A stretch of 6,754 bases of DNA from Candidatus Zixiibacteriota bacterium (GTDB lineage: Bacteria > Blakebacterota > Blakebacteria > Blakebacterales > Blakebacteraceae), in NCBI GenBank assembly GCA_030604325.1, contig JAUVWC010000072.1:1-6754 (forward strand), read 5' to 3'. Shown piece after piece: positions 1 to 5,344 of the stretch. The translations under genes and the position numbers were made by a program. The first letter of the stretch is position 1. Each line of letters begins with the position of its first letter. The notes under the pieces are model-generated. The model had not been told where the DNA came from. It was given only the letters and a program-made list of their open reading frames with translations, and did no database searches.

Positions 1-3
1 CCG

Positions 4-9
4 TATACT
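4..9 (+). promoter_or_regulatory. Possible -10 hexamer for lysS
   Basis: TATACT matches the sigma-70 consensus TATAAT at five of six positions and lies 69 nt before the lysS start. The matching -35 would fall left of the window edge and cannot be checked. If real, transcription would begin near position 16, so the hairpin at 18-46 would sit at the very 5' end of the lysS message. A lone hexamer match is weak evidence. Confidence 0.25.
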
Positions 10-17
10 GTCGCCAC

Positions 18-46
18 CTAGGAGCGTTTCTCCGATAGGCTCCTAG
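18..46 (+). other. Perfect 8-bp inverted repeat (hairpin) upstream of lysS
   Basis: CTAGGAGC at 18-25 is the exact reverse complement of GCTCCTAG at 39-46, enclosing a 13-nt loop. No T-run follows on the + strand, so it is not a standard intrinsic terminator. It may mark the 3' end of an unseen upstream gene, be a structured element in the lysS leader, or be a protein-binding palindrome. The remaining bases of 1-78 show no convincing gene and no T-box features. Confidence 0.5.
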
Positions 47-78
47 AGAGTCTGCAAACCTGAGCCACGTTTGAGCCT

Positions 79-1662
79 GTGACTGACGAAGAACGCAGCA
101 GTGATCCCAAGGGAACTCCCGCGCCCGGTGACCCTGAGGCCGACCAGTATATTGCCGCCCGCAGGCAGCACCTCGAGGAGCTCCGCCGGCGGGGAGTGGA
201 ACCTTATCCCTATCGATTCGAGCCCTCACATTCCGTTGCCGAGGTAGGGGCAGGCTGGGACGGGCTCTGCCCCGAGGAGGTGGAACAGAAGCAGCGCCCC
301 CGGGTCGTACTGGCCGGGCGTATCACCGGCATACGCTCCCACGGCAGGACCGCCTTCGCCGACCTGCTCGACGCCACCGGCCGCCTTCAGATCTATATCA
401 AGGAGGATGAAATAGGGGGAGAAGCATTCGGGATATTTGAGCTGCTCGATCTGGGCGACTGGGTCGGGGTGGAGGGCACCCTGATGGTGACCCGTATGGG
501 GGAGCGGACCCTCCTGGTTGATTCCCTGTCCGTGCTGGCCAAGACGGTCCGGCCCATTCCCACACCGAAGTCCACCGTGGATGCGGAGACGGGCGAAGAG
601 CAGGTCTACTACGCCTTCGCCGACAAGGAGGCGCGCTACCGCCGGCGTTACGTGGACCTGTTCGTCAATCCGGAGGTGCGCGAGATATTCCGCGTGCGAG
701 CCAGGCTCGTGACCGAGCTGCGCCGGTTTCTTGACGACCAGGGTTTTCTGGAGGTAGAGACGCCTATCCTGCAGCAGCTGCATGGGGGGGCCAGCGCCCG
801 GCCGTTCATGACCCTCCATAACGCGCTCGATCTGGAGATGTACCTGCGCATCGCAATTGAGCTGCACCATAAGCGGCTCATCGTGGGCGGCCTGGACCGT
901 GTCTACGAGATCGGCCGCATCTTCCGTAACGAGGGTCTCGACCGCTGGCACAATCCCGAGTTCACCATGCTCGAGCTCTATCAGGCCTATGCGGACTACG
1001 CGGACATCATGCGGTTGGTAGAGGATATGTTCGCCAACTGGTGCCGGTCGGTGCTGGGGGGGGAGACCGCCGTGCAGTTCGACGGCCAATCGATCGAGCT
1101 GGCTCCGCCCTATCCGCGCCGGCCGTTTCTGGAGCTGCTGACGGAGTACGGTGATCTGGATGCAACCAGTATGGAGGAGGAGGAGCTGCGCAAGGCCCTT
1201 CAGGACAAGGGGGTGGAGGTGGAAGGCAAGATCGGTCGGGGGGGCCTGCTGGATGCGGCCTTCGATCACTTCGTCGAACCCAACCTGGTTCAGCCGGTTT
1301 TCGTGGTCGATTATCCCCTGGAACTGAGTCCGCTCGCCAAGCGTCACAGGGAGAAACCCGGGTTGACTGAACGGTTCGAGCTGATCATTGCCAGCATGGA
1401 GTTTGCCAACGCCTTCAGTGAGCTGAACGACCCGGACGACCAGCGGGAGAGGTTCATGCAGCAGCTGACGCTGCTCGAGCTGGGGGATGAGGAGGCGCAG
1501 CGTCTCGACGAGGATTTCGTGCGGGCGCTTGAATACGGTATGCCCCCCACCGGGGGGCTGGGAGTGGGAATTGACCGGGTGGCGATGCTGCTGACCGATC
1601 AGCGCTCGATCCGCGATGTGATCTTCTTCCCCACGCTGCGACCGGAGAATGGGCCCGGCTAA
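79..1662 (+). CDS. lysS: Lysyl-tRNA synthetase, class II
   Basis: Charges tRNA-Lys with lysine using ATP in the cytoplasm. The 527-residue length fits bacterial class II LysRS (about 500) plus a roughly 20-residue polar N-terminal tail. An N-terminal helix with EELRRRGVEPYPY leads into an OB-fold anticodon-binding domain at about residues 75-152. The catalytic core follows: motif 1 around 204-230 (RFLDDQGFLEVETP), the HGGASARPF segment at 235-243, motif 2 around 272-300 (FRNEG, then HNPEFTMLE), FSELND at 446-451, and motif 3 around 487-520, with GVGIDR ending at the conserved R500. The start is GTG; no clear Shine-Dalgarno precedes it, but the alignment to the family N-terminus supports it. 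A short insert at about 165-178 sits between the OB fold and the RYRRRYVDL segment. It is the first gene of the run, and lysS followed by lolC and lolD is a known bacterial gene order. Confidence 0.97.
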   Translation: MTDEERSSDPKGTPAPGDPEADQYIAARRQHLEELRRRGVEPYPYRFEPSHSVAEVGAGWDGLCPEEVEQKQRPRVVLAGRITGIRSHGRTAFADLLDATGRLQIYIKEDEIGGEAFGIFELLDLGDWVGVEGTLMVTRMGERTLLVDSLSVLAKTVRPIPTPKSTVDAETGEEQVYYAFADKEARYRRRYVDLFVNPEVREIFRVRARLVTELRRFLDDQGFLEVETPILQQLHGGASARPFMTLHNALDLEMYLRIAIELHHKRLIVGGLDRVYEIGRIFRNEGLDRWHNPEFTMLELYQAYADYADIMRLVEDMFANWCRSVLGGETAVQFDGQSIELAPPYPRRPFLELLTEYGDLDATSMEEEELRKALQDKGVEVEGKIGRGGLLDAAFDHFVEPNLVQPVFVVDYPLELSPLAKRHREKPGLTERFELIIASMEFANAFSELNDPDDQRERFMQQLTLLELGDEEAQRLDEDFVRALEYGMPPTGGLGVGIDRVAMLLTDQRSIRDVIFFPTLRPENGPG

Positions 1663-1671
1663 GGGGCCGGG
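1654..1671 (+). other. Small GC hairpin over the lysS stop codon
   Basis: CCCGGC at 1654-1659 pairs with GCCGGG at 1666-1671 across a 6-nt loop containing the TAA stop. It is followed by AAAAC rather than a T-run, so it is not an intrinsic terminator. It could slow ribosomes or stabilise mRNA ends at the lysS/lolC junction. A chance structure in GC-rich DNA is quite possible. Confidence 0.35.
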
Positions 1672-1686
1672 AAAACGGAGCGACAG

Positions 1687-2955
1687 GTGCGCTACGAGAC
1701 CTTCATTGCGCTACGCTATCTGCGAGGCCGGCGGCAAACGCAGTTTATATCCCTCATCACCTATTTTTCGGTGGGGGGAGTGGCCATCGGGGTGGCGGCG
1801 CTGGCGATAGTACTCTCCACGATGAACGGGCTGGAGACCGAGGTCCGTCAGAAAATCCTGGATACCAATGCCCACCTGAGAGTTACCACTTTCCACGGCC
1901 ACGGCATCGAGGGGGGGACGTGGCAAGCGGTCATGGACACCCTCCGCACCGAGCCGGGAATAACGGGAGTGACACCTTTCATCGAGAGTGAAGGTTTGAT
2001 CGGGGGCCGCGAGCGGGTCACCGCCGTCATCAGAGGCATCGATCCGGCCACAGTAGACGAGGTGTACATGCTTTCCGGCGCCCTCCGCTTCGGCAGCATG
2101 GACCTGGGCAGTACCTTTGAACCGCTTGGTCCGGGATATTCCCAACAAATAGAGTACCACGGAATGCTGGTGGGGTGGGACCTGAGCCAGCGGGTAGGAA
2201 ATGTCGGTCAGAAGGGGTACGTGGCGGTGCTGCCCGAGGCGGAGTCGGCCTCGGCCATCCCGCTGATACCCAGAGTCCGGCCGCGCAACATCAAGATCAC
2301 CGGCGTGTTTCAGACCGGGCTCTATGAGTACGACGTCACCTACGCCTACCTGGGACTGGAGGCGGCCCAGGATCTTCTGGGCATGGGGGATAGGGTGACC
2401 GGCCTGGCCGTTCGCCTCGATGACATGTGGTCAGCGAAAGCGGTAAAAGAGAGACTGGAACGACGTCTTCCTTATCCGTACTACATCAGCACCTGGATCG
2501 AGCAGAACAAGAATCTCTTCGCATGGATGACCATTGAGAAGTGGGCGATGTTCATCGTGCTGGGTCTGATCATCATGGTGGCCGCCTTCAACATTATTTC
2601 CACGCTCATCATGGTGGTGCTGGAGAAGAAGAGGGATATAGGAATCCTGAAGGCGATGGGGGCTAGCCGGGCCGGAGTGCAGCGGGTGTTCGTGAGCCAG
2701 GGGATGGTCGTCGGAGTGATCGGCACCATCATCGGCCTCGTCATCGGCTACGGCTTCTGCTGGGCACAGCAGACCTTCCGTCTGATTTCCATACCCCCGG
2801 ATGTCTATTTCATCAACGCTGTGCCTATCGATATGCGCCTGCTCGATTTCATCCTCATCACGCTGCTGAGCCTGCTCCTCTGCCTGCTGGCCAGTGTCTA
2901 TCCGGCCCGCAGGGCGGCCTCGCTGGTGCCGGTGGAGGCCATCAGATATGAGTGA
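1687..2955 (+). CDS. lolC: LolC/LolE-family lipoprotein-releasing permease
   Basis: Inner-membrane subunit of the Lol ABC transporter, which extracts outer-membrane lipoproteins and passes them to the periplasmic carrier LolA. The 422-residue length matches LolC/LolE (about 400-415). The order is family-typical: a short cytoplasmic N-terminus with ALRYLRGRR, TM1 at about 21-45, the MNGLE segment, a large periplasmic domain at about 46-280, then TM2 about 286-310, a cytoplasmic loop with EKKRDIGILKAMGAS (313-327, the usual contact with the ATPase), TM3 about 335-360, TM4 about 385-407, and a C-terminal YPARRAASLVPVEAIRYE tail. The start is GTG, with GGAG at 1677-1680 six nt upstream. Only one permease gene lies beside lolD, so it may act as a homodimer; LolC cannot be told from LolE or LolF by sequence alone. 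It likely shares a transcript with lysS (24-nt gap). Confidence 0.93.
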   Translation: MRYETFIALRYLRGRRQTQFISLITYFSVGGVAIGVAALAIVLSTMNGLETEVRQKILDTNAHLRVTTFHGHGIEGGTWQAVMDTLRTEPGITGVTPFIESEGLIGGRERVTAVIRGIDPATVDEVYMLSGALRFGSMDLGSTFEPLGPGYSQQIEYHGMLVGWDLSQRVGNVGQKGYVAVLPEAESASAIPLIPRVRPRNIKITGVFQTGLYEYDVTYAYLGLEAAQDLLGMGDRVTGLAVRLDDMWSAKAVKERLERRLPYPYYISTWIEQNKNLFAWMTIEKWAMFIVLGLIIMVAAFNIISTLIMVVLEKKRDIGILKAMGASRAGVQRVFVSQGMVVGVIGTIIGLVIGYGFCWAQQTFRLISIPPDVYFINAVPIDMRLLDFILITLLSLLLCLLASVYPARRAASLVPVEAIRYE

Positions 2956-2968
2956 CAGGGGGCCAGGT

Positions 2969-2997
2969 TTGCCACAGATATTGGGGGCCCGTATATT
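2969..2997 (+). promoter_or_regulatory. Candidate sigma-70 promoter abutting lolD
   Basis: TTGCCA at 2969-2974 and TATATT at 2992-2997 each match consensus at five of six positions, separated by exactly 17 nt. The region is locally AT-rich against a GC-rich background. The -10 touches the lolD ATG at 2998, so the predicted start site (about 3003-3005) would fall inside lolD, next to an in-frame GTG at 3004. It would therefore feed mcsA-mcsB-clpC, or lolD only as a leaderless message. No experimental support is visible. Confidence 0.35.
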
Positions 2998-3690
2998 ATG
3001 GATGTGAGCCGGTCTAATGGGCCTCTTCTGCGCGCGGAGGATCTGCACAAGAGCTACCCGGCGGCCGGGGAGCCGCTCCAGGTCCTGTGCGGAGTGGACC
3101 TGGAGGTCGCCCCGGGCGAGGTCGTTGCCATCGTTGGTGCTTCAGGTACCGGCAAGAGCACGCTCCTCCATATTTTAGGCGCCCTCGACCGGCCCACCTC
3201 AGGCAGGATGGAGCTGTCTGGCCACGATCTGAACACTCTGTGGGATGAGGCGCTGGCCGAGGTACGGAACCAGAAAGTCGGATTCATTTTTCAATTTCAC
3301 TACCTGTTACCGGAGTTCACAGCCCAGGAGAATGTGGCCATGCCCGCGCTCGTGGCCGGCAGAGAGATGGATGAGGCCATGGAGCGTGCCCTCGAGCTGC
3401 TGGAAGTCGTAGGCCTTTCCGAGCGGGCCGACCACCAGCCGGTGAAGCTGTCGGGTGGGGAGCAGCAACGAGTGGCGGTGGCCCGTGCGCTCACGAATCG
3501 CCCCGACCTGGTACTGGCTGACGAGCCTTCCGGCAACCTGGACAGCGTTACCAGCGAGGCTCTGCACGATCTTCTCTGGGGTTTGAACGAATCGGAAGGG
3601 CAGACCCTGGTACTGGTTACGCATAATCTTCAGCTTGCATCCCGGGCGCAACGTGTGCTGGAGTTGTACGAGGGGCGTCTCCGCTGCTGA
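2998..3690 (+). CDS. lolD: Lipoprotein-releasing ABC transporter ATP-binding protein LolD
   Basis: Cytoplasmic ATPase that powers lipoprotein release by the Lol permease encoded just upstream. All ABC motifs are present in its 230 residues: Walker A GASGTGKST at 47-55, Q-loop Q99, signature LSGGEQQR at 151-158, Walker B LVLADE at 171-176 with catalytic E176, D-loop GNLD at 179-182, and switch histidine H209. The stretch after the Q-loop, FHYLLPEFTAQENVAMP, is characteristic of LolD and separates it from the related MacB and FtsE ATPases. The ATG start is preceded by a G-run at 2983-2987, a distant and poor ribosome site; no other in-frame start exists between it and the in-frame lolC stop, while a GTG at 3004 is an alternative. 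The gap to lolC is 42 nt. The end of the gene forms half of a hairpin. Confidence 0.94.
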   Translation: MDVSRSNGPLLRAEDLHKSYPAAGEPLQVLCGVDLEVAPGEVVAIVGASGTGKSTLLHILGALDRPTSGRMELSGHDLNTLWDEALAEVRNQKVGFIFQFHYLLPEFTAQENVAMPALVAGREMDEAMERALELLEVVGLSERADHQPVKLSGGEQQRVAVARALTNRPDLVLADEPSGNLDSVTSEALHDLLWGLNESEGQTLVLVTHNLQLASRAQRVLELYEGRLRC

Positions 3691-3701
3691 GTAGACGCTC
3701 C
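3672..3701 (+). other. 9-bp hairpin at the lolD 3' end
   Basis: GGGGCGTCT at 3672-3680 pairs with AGACGCTCC at 3693-3701 (nine pairs including one G-U) around a 12-nt loop that contains the lolD stop. No T-run follows, so classical intrinsic termination is not supported. It lies at the boundary between the lol genes and the mcsA-mcsB-clpC cassette and could attenuate transcription or protect mRNA ends between the two modules. Confidence 0.45.
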
Positions 3702-3730
3702 TGCGGATCGTAGAGGGGGTTCATACCCAC

Positions 3731-4246
3731 ATGCTGTGCCAAGACTGTAAACAGCGCGTCTCCACGGTGGTCTACACCGAAGTACGGGAGGGGACCAAGA
3801 AGGTCCTCCACCTGTGCCAGGCATGTGTGGAGAAGCGGGGCATCCACACTCCCGTGCTGAAGAACCCTCTCCAGGTAGAGCTTCTCTTCAAGGACATGCT
3901 CCAGGAGATGGGTGAGGAGGGGGCATTCGAAGGGGATCATCCTCTGGATGCGGAGACCTGCGCGGATTGCGGGTGGTCTTTCGCGAGATTTCGCGAGACC
4001 GGCCTGCTGGGTTGCCCGCGCTGTTATACCACCTTCGGCGAGCCGCTGAGAGATCTACTTCGCAGAGTGCACGGTTCCGACGAGCACCTGGGCAAGGTAT
4101 ACGAGAAGGGAGAGAAACTGGCCGCCATCGAGGATAATGAGGAGTTCCTGCGCGAGGCGCTCGAGGAAGCTGTGGAGCGGGAGGAGTTCGAACAGGCCGC
4201 AGCGATCCGGGACCGGATCCAGCGGCTCCAGAGGCAGGACGAGTGA
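3731..4246 (+). CDS. mcsA: McsA: zinc-finger, UVR-domain activator of protein-arginine kinase
   Basis: Partner and activator of McsB in the pArg protein-quality-control pathway, acting in the cytoplasm. Four CxxC pairs, C3/C6, C29/C32, C77/C80 and C95/C98, form two zinc-binding modules with the spacing expected for McsA. The second module is followed by the conserved LRRVHGSDEHLGK stretch. The C-terminus (about 137-170) is a UVR domain, EEAVEREEFEQAAAIRDRIQRL, a helical hairpin also found in UvrB, UvrC and ClpC. The length of 171 is close to the Bacillus protein. The ATG start is fixed by the first CxxC beginning at residue 3; a purine-rich AGAGGGGG at 3712-3719 lies 11 nt upstream, a little far for a ribosome site. 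mcsB follows after 3 nt, indicating coupled translation. A 10-bp tandem repeat lies inside the gene at 3979-3998. Confidence 0.92.
   Translation: MLCQDCKQRVSTVVYTEVREGTKKVLHLCQACVEKRGIHTPVLKNPLQVELLFKDMLQEMGEEGAFEGDHPLDAETCADCGWSFARFRETGLLGCPRCYTTFGEPLRDLLRRVHGSDEHLGKVYEKGEKLAAIEDNEEFLREALEEAVEREEFEQAAAIRDRIQRLQRQDE
3979..3998 (+). repeat. Tandem 10-bp direct repeat inside mcsA
   Basis: TTTCGCGAGA occurs twice back to back (3979-3988 and 3989-3998). Each copy holds the palindrome TCGCGA, with centres one helical turn apart. It encodes part of the conserved McsA stretch SFARFRE, with each copy read in a different frame, so loss or gain of one unit would shift the frame. Confidence 0.8.
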
Positions 4247-4249
4247 ATC

Positions 4250-5344
4250 GTGCCTCCGGGTCTGCAGAAAACACTTCAAGAGATGAGCGGCAGGGTGCCC
4301 TCCTGGCTGGAGGCGTCGGATAGGGATGAGAACGGGATCGTCATATCTACTTCCGTTCGTCTGGCCCGCAACCTGCATGGGCATAACTTCCCCCTCCATG
4401 CAGACGAGGCTGAACTGGAGGAAGTGCTGGAGAAGACGTGGGCAGCCTGTTCCGCTATCGAGCCACTGGCCGACTCATATCGGATGCCGCTGCAGGATCT
4501 GCCATGGGAGGACAAGCGTTTCCTGGTGGAGCGCCACCTGATCAGCCCTGCCATGTCCGAGATCGAAGGGCCGGCAGGTGTGATAATAGGTCCCGGTGAG
4601 TGCCTCTCGATAATGGTCAACGAGGAGGATCACATCCGCCTGCAGCAGGTGGCAGCGGGTATGGCTGGGGAGGAGACCTGGTCGGTTCTGGAGGCCGTCG
4701 ATGACGCGCTTGGTCGGGAGCTGCCCTATGCCTACCGCGAGCCATACGGATACCTGACTGCCTCCCCCATCAATGTGGGAACCGGCCTTCGGGTCAGCGT
4801 GCTTGTTCACCTGCCCGCGCTGGTGCTCACCAGTGAGGTGGAAGCTGTCCTGCGTCACGCCACCCAGAATGGAGTACAGGTTCGAGGTGTTCACGGCGAA
4901 GGCTCATCGGTTTACGGCAACCTGTTCCAGGTGTCGAACCAGCGGACACTGGGACGATCGGAAGCGGACATCCTGGACTCCCTCCAGCGGGTGGCCGGCC
5001 TCCTCACCGATCACGAACAGGAGGCTCGTTCTACGCTGTGGCACGAAGCTCGCCTTCAGCTAGAGGATAAAATCCACCGCTCACTCGGTTTGCTGAGCAG
5101 CGCGCGTGTTCTCTCCATCCGGGAAAGTATGAACCTGCTGAGTGCGGTCCGGTTGGGTGTGAACATGGGGGTGCTGTCGGGCGTTGAAATTAGTAGATTA
5201 GATGAACTAACGATCCTTACCCAACCTTCGCATCTTGACCGTCGCGAAGGGCGGGTACTGGATTCCAGCGAGCGAGACATGCTGCGGGCCGAACTGGTAC
5301 GCAGCAGAATTGATGCGTCGGGAGGCACCACGTCACATGAATGA
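4250..5344 (+). CDS. mcsB: Protein-arginine kinase McsB, with two unusual active-site residues
   Basis: Phosphagen-kinase-fold enzyme that phosphorylates arginines on proteins, marking them for ClpC-ClpP. Its 364 residues align nearly end to end with B. subtilis McsB (363). Kept features, by recalled B. subtilis numbering: R37 (R31), HLISP at 96-100, NEEDHIR at 124-130 with E126 (E121) and R130 (R125), R181 (R176), R212 (R207), catalytic E217 (E212), LDEL-LTQP near 317-326, and the RDxxRA pArg-pocket motif at 342-347. Departures: the ATP-binding SxRxR reads STSVR, with S35 for R29 (TCC at 4352-4354), and TASPIN puts S172 in place of C167 (TCC at 4763-4765). The start is GTG, with AGGAC/GAG at 4236-4243 upstream; ATG at 4283 is an alternative start. 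It is coupled to mcsA (3-nt gap) and overlaps clpC by 8 nt. Family assignment is firm; kinase activity is uncertain. Confidence 0.93.
   Translation: MPPGLQKTLQEMSGRVPSWLEASDRDENGIVISTSVRLARNLHGHNFPLHADEAELEEVLEKTWAACSAIEPLADSYRMPLQDLPWEDKRFLVERHLISPAMSEIEGPAGVIIGPGECLSIMVNEEDHIRLQQVAAGMAGEETWSVLEAVDDALGRELPYAYREPYGYLTASPINVGTGLRVSVLVHLPALVLTSEVEAVLRHATQNGVQVRGVHGEGSSVYGNLFQVSNQRTLGRSEADILDSLQRVAGLLTDHEQEARSTLWHEARLQLEDKIHRSLGLLSSARVLSIRESMNLLSAVRLGVNMGVLSGVEISRLDELTILTQPSHLDRREGRVLDSSERDMLRAELVRSRIDASGGTTSHE
5320..5325 (+). promoter_or_regulatory. Shine-Dalgarno for clpC within the mcsB 3' end
   Basis: GGGAGG lies inside the last codons of mcsB, 11 nt before ATG 5337 and 20 nt before the second in-frame ATG at 5346. 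It is the strongest ribosome-binding sequence seen in the window and favours 5337 as the clpC start. Confidence 0.65.

Noticed and set aside
1..78. T-box or other tRNA-sensing leader for lysS
   Set aside because: The visible leader is too short and lacks a T-box sequence and a terminator T-run.
226..1347. Long open frame of 373 codons on the minus strand
   Set aside because: It lies wholly antisense to lysS, whose protein is recognisable end to end. The translation looks like a low-quality shadow frame typical of GC-rich DNA and has no family motifs.
2958..2990. GGGGGCC direct repeat and 5-bp stem between the Lol genes
   Set aside because: The repeats are short G-rich words and the stem has a 21-nt loop; expected by chance in this composition.
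2431..3048. Minus-strand open frame of 205 codons
   Set aside because: It is antisense to the Lol permease end and the lolD start; the His/Asp/Gln-rich translation has no recognisable domain.
3691..3730. CtsR heptad repeat or CIRCE operator ahead of mcsA
   Set aside because: Neither the AGGTCAAA-type direct repeat nor the TTAGCACTC/GAGTGCTAA inverted repeat is present.
4352..4765. mcsB as a broken pseudogene
   Set aside because: The reading frame is full length, start and stop fit tightly between its neighbours, and most catalytic and allosteric residues are kept, so it is reported as a divergent enzyme.
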